From Phoronis australis (lineage: Eukaryota > Phoronida > Phoronidae), in the NCBI GenBank assembly GCA_002633005.1, contig NMRA01000124.1, positions 639,814-703,813 on the forward strand: DNA of 64,000 nucleotides. Direction: 5' to 3'. The position numbers were made by a program, and so were the translations under genes. Positions within the stretch are counted from its first letter, which is position 1; every line of letters begins with the position of its first letter. The notes under the pieces are model-generated. The model worked only from the letters and a program-made list of their open reading frames with translations, did no database searches and was not told where the DNA came from. Positions 24,001 through 35,198 of this stretch are shown piece by piece.

Positions 24001-25776
24001 TTGTCACTCGACTCGTGATCCTGCGCGGCGCGGTTGGTTAAATAAAGAGGCTATAACCCTGGTGTTCACTTGGTGAATTAAATAATTAAATGTAGACCAC
24101 TTACCGATGAAAACTTGGTATTAACTTGTTTTTTACTTAGATGAGAAATACTTTTGGTCTGGCAATGAACTGGCAGTGCGTTATTCATCCTAGAATCTAT
24201 GATCGGCGAATCACGGAAGGCGGGGTTTCACTATACTAGCCCGGCGCTTTAAGTTTCGAGTCTGACTCTCAAGCCCAGTCCAAGAGATTAGACTGTAGGC
24301 ACAGCCGGACCCTCAACTCTCTACCCCAATGTTGTAATTGTCTCTTGTTTTTGTGATGGAATGTTTGACTAATTCACCGTCTAACATTGCTATTTTAAAC
24401 ACTGTTTATTTCAGGTGATTATGAGGTGTGCGTAGACAACTCATTCAGTCGATTTGCCTCCAAATTAGTTTACATGTACTTCCTTGTTTACAAACCAGAA
24501 GACTGGGAGAAGTATTCGGAAGACCTGAAGGATTTTGATGTGGGACTCGAAACATTTACGGTAGGAGCATACAGTTTAAGTTATCACTAGCGGGTTGGGA
24601 TCTCGGGTGTCGACAGGAGGCCCAACCGCAATTTTCGAAGGAAAAGTGCTTGCGCAAACCTTACCAACGTGTTGGCAGCTTTTTAGACGTGTCCTTATCC
24701 TCCTCTAAATCCGCCTGTGATGACCACCCAGCAGCTGCTGATATGTTGAGTTGGGCAAATGAGTAAATAAAATAAAATAATCCATGTGTTTGTCCATCGT
24801 TGACCAAGTGCGACGTAAAATAGTCTGATTTATTACTGTAATAATTCCGTTGTACGTTAATTCTTTAGCCAATCAGAAGCCAAGAATCTCACAGTTATAA
24901 TAATTAGTGATAAGTATTTATATTGCAGTAATTAATTAGCCAATCAGAAGCCAGGAATAATGACAGTCACGATTTATAGCTGTACTAAATGTTTCTAACT
25001 GTAATTAATAATTATTAGTGTTGTAAATATATATCATTAAGTGGTTGGCGAGGACAAGTCAATCGTAACGCAGAGGACAATAGGCAATGTACGGTATGAC
25101 TATTATTATAGTATTTTTGTATTTCATTCTAAAAATTAAATATTGTAGATTCTCTACAAATTTGTATGCAGGCAGAGCATTGCAAAGCGCGAGCGGTATT
25201 TGTAATAAACTATATTCTGTTACCCAGCTGCCTGGCCAAATATTTACGAGAACATCCCAAACGAATAATTCTGTGGCCACCAATCATGTGGTTTGGGTTT
25301 TCACTAAGTCTATTTCCGCGAATGGCCTATTCGGTTTCAACCGGACAAAAATGGTGTTCACAACTGTCCTTCAGTTGGCGACCACTTGGTGGGTTTGGCG
25401 GACTTGGGTTTATTATTAGCGTGTGCATTAATTTGTATTGGGGGGATTAAATTAAAAGGATGCGAAATAACCAATAATACTTTATTCAAGACGAAGTGTA
25501 TGTTCTCCAAATACCTTTTTGTATTCTTTTTCTTTTTTTCAGAAAACTTTACAACATGTGGATAAATCAATACAGGAGATGGAAAAGTTTCAAGCCATGG
25601 GCCGACGAACAATTGCATTAGACTATTATCTCATTACCAGTAATAATGAATACGTACAGAATCTATCAATCGCGCTCATAGCTGTGGTGCTGATTACGGG
25701 CGCTGTTCAGCTTTATTTTGTTAAAAATTTATTTAATACAAAAAGTGTCACCCCAACGGCGAAGCCGCGAGCTTAG
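17792..25776 (+). CDS. p24 family cargo receptor, TMED gamma type (4 exons)
   Basis: Exons are 17792-18007, 23611-23731, 24415-24560 and 25543-25776, joining in frame to 238 codons, the usual p24 length. All introns are GT..AG. The protein has a signal peptide (about residues 1-27), an acidic linker, a GOLD domain (about 46-135) with the two expected cysteines C56 and C118 (context G-D-Y-E-V-C), a coiled-coil-prone segment (about 160-190), one membrane span (about 203-220) and an 18-residue cytosolic tail. A glycosylation sequon lies at N63-G-S. p24 proteins cycle between ER and Golgi in COPI/COPII vesicles and select cargo such as GPI-anchored proteins. The membrane-proximal and tail sequence resembles the gamma group, TMED6/TMED5 rather than TMED2 or TMED10. 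An in-frame TAA 24 bases upstream fixes this ATG. Oddly, the tail lacks the classical Phe-Phe pair and a terminal KKxx. Confidence 0.9.
19101..19355. mobile_element. Terminal-inverted-repeat element with GCGCGCACCCAG ends
   Basis: Perfect 12-bp arms, gcgcgcacccag at 19101-19112 and ctgggtgcgcgc at 19344-19355, bound a 255-bp unit. Its inside is rich in G/C runs ('gggggctcgaacgagccccc' forms a hairpin near the left end) and in A/T runs. No transposase frame is present. A miniature inverted-repeat element is the simplest reading; a target duplication is not obvious. Confidence 0.5.
19745..19935 (+). repeat. Direct repeat pair containing 'tatctgagctctagt'
   Basis: The segment 'tatctgagctctagt' followed by a-rich sequence, 'attcag', 'attga' and 'gacgt' occurs at about 19749 and again at about 19884, with ~85% likeness over ~50 bp. 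This is a local duplication within an open frame (19809-20117) that has no recognisable protein content. Confidence 0.5.
23611..23731 (+). CDS. TMED exon 2 (residues 73-113)
   Basis: Acceptor ttttgcgcag|gttctc and donor gaag|gtacatga, with phase 0 in and phase 1 out. It encodes the middle of the GOLD beta-sandwich: V-L-R-G-A-D-R-N-V-D-V-I-F-K-D-P-K-G, the family's 'V-x-x-G-x-x-x-D-(I/V)-x-F-x-x-x-x-P-x-G' stretch. Confidence 0.9.
23732..24414 (+). other. TMED intron 2
   Basis: AT-rich intron ending tttatttcag|gtgatt. Open frames here (to 23956 and 24041) run on from exon 2 in other frames and have no domain. Confidence 0.75.
24415..24560 (+). CDS. TMED exon 3 (residues 113-161)
   Basis: Acceptor atttcag|gtgatt and donor acg|gtagga, with phase 1 in and phase 0 out. 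It encodes the end of the GOLD domain, G-D-Y-E-V-C-V-D-N-S-F-S, including the second conserved cysteine C118, and the start of the luminal helical region. Confidence 0.9.
24561..25542 (+). other. TMED intron 3 with repeated 'agccaatcagaagcca'
   Basis: The 16-base motif agccaatcagaagcca occurs twice, near 24867 and 24937, each followed by (a/g)gaat and set in AT-rich sequence. The intron ends in a strong pyrimidine tract (tctttttttcag). Confidence 0.65.
25543..25776 (+). CDS. TMED exon 4 (residues 162-238 and stop)
   Basis: Starts after tttttttcag and ends with TAG. It encodes the amphipathic helix, the single membrane span (A-L-I-A-V-V-L-I-T-G-A-V-Q-L-Y-F) and the tail K-N-L-F-N-T-K-S-V-T-P-T-A-K-P-R-A. 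The tail keeps L-F near the position where most p24 proteins have F-F, and has no C-terminal dilysine. Confidence 0.92.
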   Translation, partial: KTLQHVDKSIQEMEKFQAMGRRTIALDYYLITSNNEYVQNLSIALIAVVLITGAVQLYFVKNLFNTKSVTPTAKPRA

Positions 25777-25818
25777 GTGTCACAAGTTCCGCTGGTTATG
25801 TGTCTTCCATTTTGAATG

Positions 25819-25980
25819 CAGTGACGAATTTAAGGGGGGGTCAAGGGGGCCATGGCCCTCCCTAAAATTCCCCAGATCCCATTTGGCTGTTCGGGGGTGC
25901 GAATATCTGATGGGCAAATTTCTGGCTAATACTCTGCTCTGGCCCCTCAGTGGTAACTCAAAATCCTGGATCCTCCCCTG
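25819..25980 (+). mobile_element. hAT-like miniature element, copy 2 (in TMED 3' flank)
   Basis: From cagtgacgaatttaagg to aatcctggatcctcccctg, with imperfect inverted ends. The interior, ('aaaattccccagatcccatt', then ctgttcggggtgcgaat and ctggctaatactctg), is about 85% like the copy at 61680-61829. A shared 'gaatgc' borders both sides and may be the remains of the target duplication. It lies 43 bp after the TMED stop, so it may be transcribed in the 3' UTR. Confidence 0.65.
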
Positions 25981-28900
25981 GAATGCGTATTCTAATGACC
26001 CGTGTACCCAACTAATGCCTTTACCAGTAGCTTATCGTCAGTCTTGTTCATAAGGACATTCGTCTGGTTCCGTCAGCGAAACGGAAGCAGGAGAAAACCG
26101 AACCGAATACCACCAAAGTTATTATAATAGTATCCCCATGGTATCTTTGATATACGCTGCAACTAGACGTTGTAGGGTATTCACTCTTGTGTCTGTATGC
26201 TAAGATCCTAGTTCACTTGGCTTTTGGCATTTTGCCTTGCTGTATGTTGGTAGTTATGACGCGAAGTAAACTTCACTTCAGGCACTCAACTCAACTCGTA
26301 GCTATCTGTCTGCGCTGGGTCTTAGTCGGGTCTCACGCGGTCTCTTGCGTCTCTTCCCATTAGTGAGATCGCAGTGACAACTGACTTGGTGTGACTGCGC
26401 ACGCGCAGGTGTACGTAGCGCTAGCAACGCAACTTAACCACGAGGTATGCAGTACAGGTTGCGATAGGTAATAGTACACCAGTATCACCCTTTTTAAAAT
26501 ACTATCACTTGTCAGTCTTATTGTTAATAGGTGCATTCAAAATATATTATTTCTCAGGTGTTCGTTCCTCCTTTTAATAGAGTTCAGTGTTCTCATTAAC
26601 GTCGTACTTTCAACAATATACCTTATCATAGGTTAATAACACTATAATTTATTTTCGAAATCGCACATGTACTTATATGTTGATTACACGCCCACCGCAT
26701 TGTTGTTTTTCGTTTTGTGGCCTGCTACAGCATGGGCACTGTAGTCAGTCAATTTGTTTGCAAAATGATCGTGATGATCGCAACGGTTGTGCCAAGGTAC
26801 ACGGAATCAGAAATGATTCAAACTTTTGGTAATTTTCGTATTATGAATTTAATTCTTTACTCATACTGGGGCGCTTTCTTTGTATCAAGAGATCTGATTG
26901 TTGATTTGTCTCTTTGTTTTGTCATCTGAAATAAACTGACGTCAAAGTCAATATCGTGAACGTTGCTTTCAGTTGTGTTTTTAAAAAGTTGCTAAAACCT
27001 CGTTCCATCAAAGATAATAACGTTGAGGCCTGAACAGTGAATAAACTAAAGGCTGGTTCGTCAAATTTTGGTCTAGTTTTCATGCCTTGACGTGAACTGT
27101 CGGCTTTTCTCAGCTCTCTGTCACTGGGGCGTCCAGCTGAGCTCGAGGTTATGCGTCTGCACCGAATTTTACCGCTTCGAAACTGACTGCGAGCACCGGT
27201 GAAGAAATCTCTTCCAGGAGTCTCGACTTTTGGTAGTCGTCATGTTTTCTGAATAAGCGTCCAGTAATTGAGATGTTACGAAAAAAATTCATCGTACCGC
27301 TTTAACCCCTTAAAAGGCCCTTTTTTGCATTTGTGGTAGCATACTTCACAAGCGCCAGTGATTCCGCCAGTATTGTGTTTTGAACGCCCAAAAACCTTTG
27401 CCTTGGGTTTAATTATGCGACTGTTGCAGTTTTACATTTCTTGTCCGGTATGTGTTGTAAAAGAAACAAAACTTTGCCTTAGATTACTATTCGCTAATAA
27501 ATGGTCTCAACTTGTTCCCGCAACTCTTACGTTGCGTCGTTTCTAGTTGGGCTTACAACAGTTCGCTATTTTTGAGAATCCATGCCCGGAGCACAACTAT
27601 AATAACACGCCGTGACAAGACAGCTTGTAGAGCCTGGCTTAAAACAATGATAGCGAACCCAGTGTTATTCCAATGAAATAAATCGTCTCGAATTTGACTA
27701 ATTTCAAGTGGTATTGAAGTTTTTGATAACGACAGTTTTAAAGTCTGGTTTGCACGCCACTTCTTAGCCACATTACGTTACCTAAAGACAGTTTTAATTA
27801 TTTCACGGCGTGGTTTGCTGAAGGTGTACAGATTTGTTACAATGTCTCTTCTATTTATTTGTTGTATAATAATTACGATAAATACATGGGTACCTTTATC
27901 TATAGACGAATGTGTTATTAGTCTAGTCAATTCAGTTTTGCCCTAGAAACACCGTGACGCGCAGCAAGGCATTGTTATCAGTACCTTAAAACATTAGCTT
28001 AATTGTCATTTTTGGGATGCGGTAATTTTCACCGCTCGTCCTTCTGAGCGGCTTGTACCAGGATCAAAGAGAGCGCGGCGCCGGAATCAGGTACAGTTGT
28101 GATGACCGCATTGCCCGACGCGAGCAAGCCTTGAGACCCAAATTAAGTGTAATTATCCGACCATAAACTATATTACAAATCTCTGACTGTACATATTGCG
28201 AATTTTCAAAATGCATTAACCACTAATTTTCGTTATAAAAGCATCACGGCGGTATTCAGTTACAAAGAACAACCAAGTACGGTTTTGGATTTTTAAAAAT
28301 CGATGAACTAATAATCTAAAAACTACAACCATTGGGTACAATTGAAGATAAACTACCTCGCGTATTGATATACTCGGTGGATATACAAACGCTGATCAGA
28401 GTTACCAATATCACATGGATTCATTTTTTAATATTCTTTCAATTTCGTTTAACCAGATTTTTGACCAGGAAACAGTTGTTGTGTCCACTTTCATTTTTTA
28501 TTACTGACAAAGAGCTAGAATAGTTATATACTCAGTGCCACAGAAATTGTCCAGAGATTCCAAATCTTCAGCTTGGTTATCACTATATTTGCACTTTTTT
28601 ATATATTTTATGATTTGAGTTCTAATAATTATTAAACTTTAATGACACGTGAAATGTTTAGTGTACCTGTAATGTAGAAAGTTCAGGTACGGGCTCACAA
28701 TGAACTTAACTAATTAAGTTTAGCCGGCGATCAAAATCTACCACTGTTTTGGTACTTCAAGTTCAAAACTTAGACTAAAAAGTTATCAACCCGTTTCCGG
28801 TAAGAAAAAATGCAAGTGGGCAGAAGCATTAAAAATTAAAGAATGAAAACCAATATGAAAGTTATCGTTCCTTTGGGAAGTGGCCCTTTGTGAAGATAAA

Positions 28901-29316
28901 ACACAAGTTAACCTTTTTAGTAATTTCGTAATATTTATAATTTACCGAGTAAAAATTACTCTCCAGAGTTGCAGGCTATAACTGTGCAAATGCCAGAAAA
29001 CCAAAATGGGAGAACTAACAACAACCATTGTTTAGACAGTAATGCTAGCAATTACCTTTCCACTTCATTAGCTCAGATCTACATCACTACGAAGGGTGTG
29101 TTCAATAGGCATCGTAAAAGTTGTCTGGGACATAGAGAATCAGAACGGTCACCAGTGTAAGCGAGAAATTCTCCACATAGTCCGTTTCAGAGACAGCAGA
29201 TCAAACCTCACCTTCGAGATATTCTTGTAAACTTTTTCGTTTTCTCAGAGGTTTCATAAGGACAAAATGTGTCCAAAGATGAAAAAAGCGTTGTAGTTAA
29301 TAGTGATAAAAGTACA
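25981..29316. other. TMED 3' flank and intergenic, no gene recognised
   Basis: The first plus-strand AATAAA signals I find after the TMED stop are at 26930 and 27045, either of which could end a long 3' UTR. No other exon can be supported. Frames at 26717, 27358 and 28332 show no domain. Confidence 0.4.
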
Positions 29317-29376
29317 AACACTGAGGTAGGCAATGACCATCGCCTCTGTTGGCCCGGTCATTGCCTAACACTGAGG
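29317..29376. repeat. 40-bp palindrome flanked by a 10-bp direct repeat
   Basis: Arms taggcaatgacc (29327-29338) and ggtcattgccta (29356-29367) pair perfectly around a 17-base loop. The 10-mer aacactgagg lies on both sides (29317-29326 and 29367-29376, sharing one base with the right arm). The arrangement looks like a very small insertion with a target duplication, or a local stem-loop duplication. Confidence 0.6.
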
Positions 29377-29384
29377 AGCCTTGC

Positions 29385-29442
29385 ATTTTGAGAACTAGTC
29401 TAGTTTTCTCCACTGAATAACGGGCGTCCTAGTTCTCAAAAT
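29385..29442. repeat. 58-bp inverted repeat
   Basis: Perfect 14-bp arms, attttgagaactag (29385-29398) and ctagttctcaaaat (29429-29442), lie just 8 bp after the preceding palindrome unit. Confidence 0.6.
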
Positions 29443-32360
29443 CAGGGATCCTTAGAAAGGACTTAATTAGCAACTTTCATTCAAAACTGAATCTTATCTC
29501 TGGTTATTTAGAATTCACAAGTTGGAGCAATTAGAGTGAAACTTTTTTTTTTGAGAAATGCATGCCAAGGTCTCATTGTCATTCTGATACCCCTGACGCC
29601 AAAATCCAGAAATCGCTTCTCATATGAATAAGGAAAATGTTGGAGGTAGTGGCAAGTAGTGCAATTCAAAACTTCGCTTCTTGGGCGGAAGGATTTACAG
29701 CCGCTTCAATTCCGAGTAGAGTACGGTCCGCTGTCAGAGGCCCGTTGCGTGACGCAAGATATTCACGCGTAAAAGCTAGCAAAATCCCGTGCATTACTTG
29801 TGACGCATGGCGATATTTCCGGAATTCTTGCGTGATCTGTCCAAACTCCCACTAAGGAACTAGGTTTACAAAACGTAGGTTAGGTTTTGTTGTTCGTCCT
29901 TCGCGAACGGAATGCAAATTTCTCCCTTTGGAAAGTTGGTGCAGTGGTTCGGAAAAGTCATAAACCGTTCGGAGAGCTAACACAACTGAATGATGCTTTT
30001 CCTACTACTGCTAAGTGAACACGTAACGTTCTAAACTCAAATGAGGACCAGAAACAAAGTTTTGGGGAACCACCGCTCCAGCAAATAGGCCTACGAGTAT
30101 TTCGGATACAAAAAATTGAGTAAAACCATAGTTGAAAATCGTGCCAGTGGGCTCACTGAGTTTTGACAAAAACGTCATAGTATAGTAACGCATTTTACTG
30201 AACACTTTAAGCAAGTTACAAACAATGTGAGCAGTCCACCACTTCACAAAATAACACAAGCAAGTCGCTCTATAGTAACCATGGCAATGAAGTAAACTCT
30301 AATTTGCCTTACTCCGGAGAACCCCTGACGTCATTTGCGTCACTCCAATCCAGGTTTAGTATGGCACTCACACCAATCACAAATTAGAACATCGTCTGAA
30401 GCTATCTAGGTATTATACCATGTTGTGTTTATTGTTGTGGGCTCAACATAAATCCGCATCGATAGCTAGAACTGACAATGACCTAAAAACTACGTCTACA
30501 CCTCGGAGAACACGAAATGTTTCCTTTACTAAATACAATAGTCCAAGTATCACGAATAATTCAAACAGTTATTAACACAGTGAGGTGAATCTTTCCGAAG
30601 CAGTTTACTTGTAAGTATATTTAGATAAGTTGCAATCATGAGCCGAGAACCAGAGTGCCATCTTTGGGAAGGAGTGGAGCACCATGGTAATATTTTACGA
30701 CAGATCAATCTAGTTTCCTTAGTAACAAAACATAGCTCATAAAGAGATGTCTTTGCAAGTAATCAATTTTAAGTTTTATGACTTAATTGATAGGGAGCCT
30801 GATTTACGCCTGAATGAAATGTTTGGCTTGGTCGTAAGTTTTGAGTGCCTTTAAAACGTTTTGACCTTTAAGCGACAAAGCCACTCGAAGAATTCACTGA
30901 AACGCCGGTTTCAGCAGTCCACGCACAATTCACTACAGAAAATAAGTATTAACCTTTTAATCTACCCAAGACATGAAGCTAAACGTGACCAGGTTCCCAG
31001 CCGCAATACTCCATTTTTCCCATTACAGTCCTAACACTCCATCTGATACCCAGCTCATGGTACCCAAAAAAATACAAAACAAATTTCACACCAATAAATT
31101 ACTATGAAGCTATGATCAACAACAGAGAAGCCAGTTATAGTCGGTTGAAGCTCCATTCTTGCACTTCAGCTCTGGGTCCAGGATCAAATCTCCCAACTCA
31201 AGACTTGAAACTTGCCCAATCACGTGCTATTAACCCATCGCACATTTGTAAGTTTACTGGAAGCCTATCACACCATCGGTTAAATTTCCAGTGGAGCTTC
31301 CAGGGCAGAGTATGAGCACTGAAGTTTCAACTGACCAGGTAACCTATAGTTATGTTTTTACAGCCTTGCAATGAAATGCAAAATTATGCATTTTTCTAAA
31401 AATCGTAAAATACATGTGGCACCACAGGAAGTGCAACCCAGAAGAAATGCTGTTTTCCATTGGCTACTCACTCACCAATCAGAATCAACATTCCCCTCCC
31501 ATGACATGCCACATTAAAAGCTGATTAAGCTTAACTTAATATATTAAGCTTATATCTGGCGCACAAAAATGCCTTATCTGTCTAACTTTAATACTTGCAG
31601 CAAGCCAAATGCTACATTCCTTAGCAACATTAACAAATAAGGACTCTATGTAGCATTGACTCCACCCGACAAGAAACAATCATGGCCTAGCTAAAGACTG
31701 ACAACGATCATCTTAGGACATCCAAGCAACCGTGAATGACTGGATGTAAAAAGAAATTACATAGACCTGTCAGGATATTAAAACTTTATATCCTTGAAGG
31801 ATTCTTAAATTTCGTAACTAAAAGAGATGTCCGAATAGTGGAACATCCTTTAGTGCAGAACTCATCCCTAACATTACAGACAACACATTTTGCTATTCTT
31901 GCTTTGAACAGCAGACACTAGTGACTAGCAACTGATCCATTTACTCATACAGAGGGTGCGAAAGTTTTACGCACTAAGTAGTCACAAATCATGAAGCCAT
32001 GTTCAGCTTGCCAACAGCCAATCAGAGGACAGAGAACGTTTTGCAGAAATAACCTGAACTGACTATATGACTATGGGTCATTTATTTGCAATATATGTTT
32101 AGGGTGTTGTGGCTATTCGACATAGAGGCTGGCTAGAAAATGGAAGGTACCATTCTTGAAAGCCACCAACACTTGTGGTTGTGACAACTTTAGCAGACAT
32201 TTTTTCTGATTACAATAATTTATTTCAGAGTTATTTTTACCAAACAGCCTGTGTTCAGATTGGCCAATCATGTACCTGCAATGACAGGTGACGGACCACA
32301 TAAGTCAATATGAAAATGTCCCATAAATATGTAAAAGCTGATCAGTGCACCAAAAATTGT
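29443..32360. other. Intergenic, no gene recognised
   Basis: No supportable exon. A frame at 29637-29855 lies in a locally CpG-richer patch but shows no domain. Minus-strand AATAAA (TTTATT on the plus strand) at 32219-32224 could serve the exon ending at 33247. Confidence 0.4.
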
Positions 32361-32558
32361 GAGTAGGCGGTACTTTTTCAGCAAGTTTTGTGAGACCCCA
32401 ATAGGCCCCTAAATTTCCATTTCATGATGGTGATGCAAAAAAATCCACTACACAACAGGGGGTGGGAATTGGCAGACCTGGCACCCACAATAGGGGGTCT
32501 CTCAGCAATTTTTGGTACATGCCTGCGGGCTCCTTGTCAACATGAGTAACCCCCGGGA
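32361..32558 (+). mobile_element. GGGGGTCACTCA-type miniature element, truncated copy
   Basis: The segment shares long stretches with 45277-45539: 'ggtactttttcagcaa', 'aataggcccctaaattt' and 'caatagggggtctctcagca'. It ends in gagtaacccccggg. The left terminus matching 'ccggggggtcactca' is missing, so this copy is 5' truncated or eroded. Confidence 0.6.
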
Positions 32559-33246
32559 TTAAAACCCCGTCATTGAAAACAAACCAACTAAACTAAACAA
32601 AAATCAAGTTTGTCCAACAACAATTTCTCAATAACAAATATAAGACAAACAGTATAATAGATAAGGAGTGAACCTGACCTTGATTAATGTCAAGGTCATA
32701 TAGATCTTATGAGCAACAGAAAACAACTAACAATGTCATATTCTGATGAGATGCGTGATTATCTATAATAATGAATTAGCTGACAAACATTTCTGTTATT
32801 TACAGAATAACTGTTGCAATAACTTACTAAATCTACAGAGTACGATTTCATCCAAGAAACGTTCGGCACAAATGTCAAAGGAACGCATAAGGTGACTTAC
32901 TGTATTTACCTGAGCATTATTAATGCTTCGTCTAAATGTCATCAATTTATGTAAACTATGTAAGGGATAAAAAGACAAGAAAAGCGAAGGCAGGTGTTGA
33001 AAATATAAAGGGCATTAACTCAAAATTAAAAATTGACGATTAGATAGCCTAGCAATCTATAAACATTCATTCAATCTGATTTCAAACTTAACAATCTGTC
33101 AATATAATTTAGCAAAACATACTACGACAATCAACACCAAAAGGAACTTAAGAAATCCTCTTAACTTTACATTATTAAACGTTTCTTTAAATAGCGTACA
33201 ACCAAAATGCCAATGAGGCTTTTGTGCGTAGACAACAATGAGCCAA

Positions 33247-33509
33247 TCAAATCCTTGGATTGTCCGACTCGTCATCTAATGTTGTATCTTCTGCTTCTGC
33301 AAGCAGACGATTCTTTGAGGGAGTGTCATCTTGCCCTACACCATATTTGGGGTTTCCACGGTTATTGAAAAGGTGAAGGCTAGCTCTAGGTGGTTTAACT
33401 TCATCATGAATTTCCACTGAATCTCCATTTTTTAAACTGTTGTCTTGAGTAGGTACTTTTTTGTAGGGCCCATGTTCTGACAATCGCTCCCCGACACGCA
33501 CAGTGTTCT
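33247..33509 (-). CDS. Terminal coding exon of an unidentified gene (or alternative GLUT tail)
   Basis: On the minus strand a good acceptor (gttcattttgatttgcag|aacact) opens a frame of 87 codons in phase 0 that ends in TGA at 33249-33247. The encoded tail begins N-T-V-R-V-G-E-R-L-S-E and is hydrophilic, with Lys/Pro-rich parts and an acidic end (L-A-E-A-E-D-T-T-L-D-D-E-S-D). It has no membrane span or domain I recognise and looks like a cytosolic C-terminus. No upstream exon for it is evident between 33.5 and 38.7 kb. It lies on the same strand as the GLUT gene, 5.2 kb beyond that gene's stop, and shares phase 0, so it could be an alternative last exon reached from a donor inside GLUT exon 11. 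It could equally be the end of a separate gene. The frame stays open into the upstream intron (to 33729), which is hydrophobic and repeat-derived, so I exclude it. Confidence 0.55.
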
Positions 33510-33587
33510 GCAAATCAAAATGAACCGAATAAAGCAAACCAAAAATCGTACAACGCAACAACAATGGTAACAAGCAACAAAATACAT

Positions 33588-34204
33588 GTGTGGCAATGCA
33601 ACAACATCGTGAACAAGGCAACAGTGTTATACCTATGAAAACAACACACATTTTGAAATAAGCTTTCTTGAAAAATTTTTTTTTAATATTTTCGTCCAGT
33701 CTTTTGTTAATTTCATACGTAATTATCAAAAATTTAAAATCTACATTTCCATCAAAACAACCGTGTACGTGTGTGTATGTAACTAACGCAGAATGTCAGT
33801 TTCCACTAGTATTGTCAATGAGGTTTAGGTGTGGTACGCTTTTGATTGTTAATAATATAGTTGGCCGATGAGGCCACTCATGTTCCAGGCATTAGTTGTA
33901 AGCAATCAAAAACAATAGTTCCATGCATATAACAACACCATGCAGCACTACAGTCGATGTCCAGTAAATCAAATGAAGCTTGATGGCGAGTTGCTTTTTA
34001 ACACTTAGTCTCATGCTTGAATTGCTTTGCTGTCTCGATAGCCATAGTGGTGTAAGCTTGAGCAAAATAGACAAAGTCTGCGTAGTTATTTACGTGGACA
34101 ATATTTGCCAGCACTATATTAATTGTTTAATGACTATCAGAAGTAATAAAATTAAAACAAAGCCATGACACTCGTAAAGCCTCAAATATATCAGATTCTC
34201 AGAA
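33588..34204. repeat. Duplicated segment, copy A
   Basis: From gtgtggcaatgcaacaacat to 'tatatcagattctcag' the segment recurs at 35237-35844 with only scattered substitutions and small indels (about 97% by eye). Confidence 0.85.
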
Positions 34205-35197
34205 ATAGCAGCAGTTGTAGTGAGTATGTGGTTTTCATTTCATTGGTGTGAGCAAAGAACAAGTCAGAACTGCAAGACATGCTGGCGCATTTTACACACA
34301 TTTTGTAATAAACAGGCTTGGAGAACAAACGTAAAGTATGACCTTGGATAGGAATTTGTTACCTTCAGACAAAAGGCACTGACCAAAACCTAAGTACTGA
34401 CCTAGGCCAGGAAACAAATACTGGGCCAAGAACACAACCCATGAACAAGATATGCAAAGCTCATTGTTGTGGCAATGAAGGTCAGTACTTCCTTGTTTCG
34501 GATCTCTACTACCTGTCTGAAGGTAACAGATTTCTCTCCAAGGTCAGTACTATGAGTGGTTGGGTCAGTATGTCAAGTTTGAAGGCAACTAAGTTAAAAA
34601 CTTCAAAATATCCATACTTCTTCCCAAACCTGATATGGTCCATCCATTTTCTGACTCCGTTTTTGTTGTTACGACACCAGTATTCATAGCAACAAATACA
34701 CAATTATCCAAACATCAATATAATCCCAAAATTCTCTGGGAATGTTGCAATTACCACACATTAGTTTTGTTTTAACCTAACAAAATTGCTTAATTAAAGT
34801 AATTTATTTGTCCAAAACCATATTTAATATCATGTCTAAAAATCTTACTTAAGTCTTCAGTACTCCTTTATATACAAGAGCAACGCAGAGCGTTGAAATG
34901 CGCCCACAATTGCACCGCATACGGTATCCTTCTAGGGTTGTTTATTGGTACCATAAAGTGGCCAGTAGAGGGCATATATGTAGTATGTTGTACTTTGCAA
35001 AATGGAAAGGCATGGTCCTTGTCTCCTCAATAGGCTAGGGGCAAAATGTGAGTAATCTTCATAATACAAGCACATCCTATACACCAGTTGCTTAAAGCAC
35101 CACAGAAACATAGAATTAAAAACAAATTTACCAACATACGAGATTAGCACAGCATTAGAATGCCAGAAACAAATTTCTACTTGGAACTTTTCCTTCA
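34205..35197. other. Spacer between duplicate copies, no gene recognised
   Basis: AT-rich unique sequence between the two copies, ending at the undetermined base 35198. I see no exon. Confidence 0.5.
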
Positions 35198-35198
35198 N

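Noticed and set aside
33510-33729. Hydrophobic upstream extension of the 33247-33509 frame
   Set aside because: It lies before a good acceptor, is pyrimidine-rich intron sequence and largely belongs to the duplicated repeat segment.
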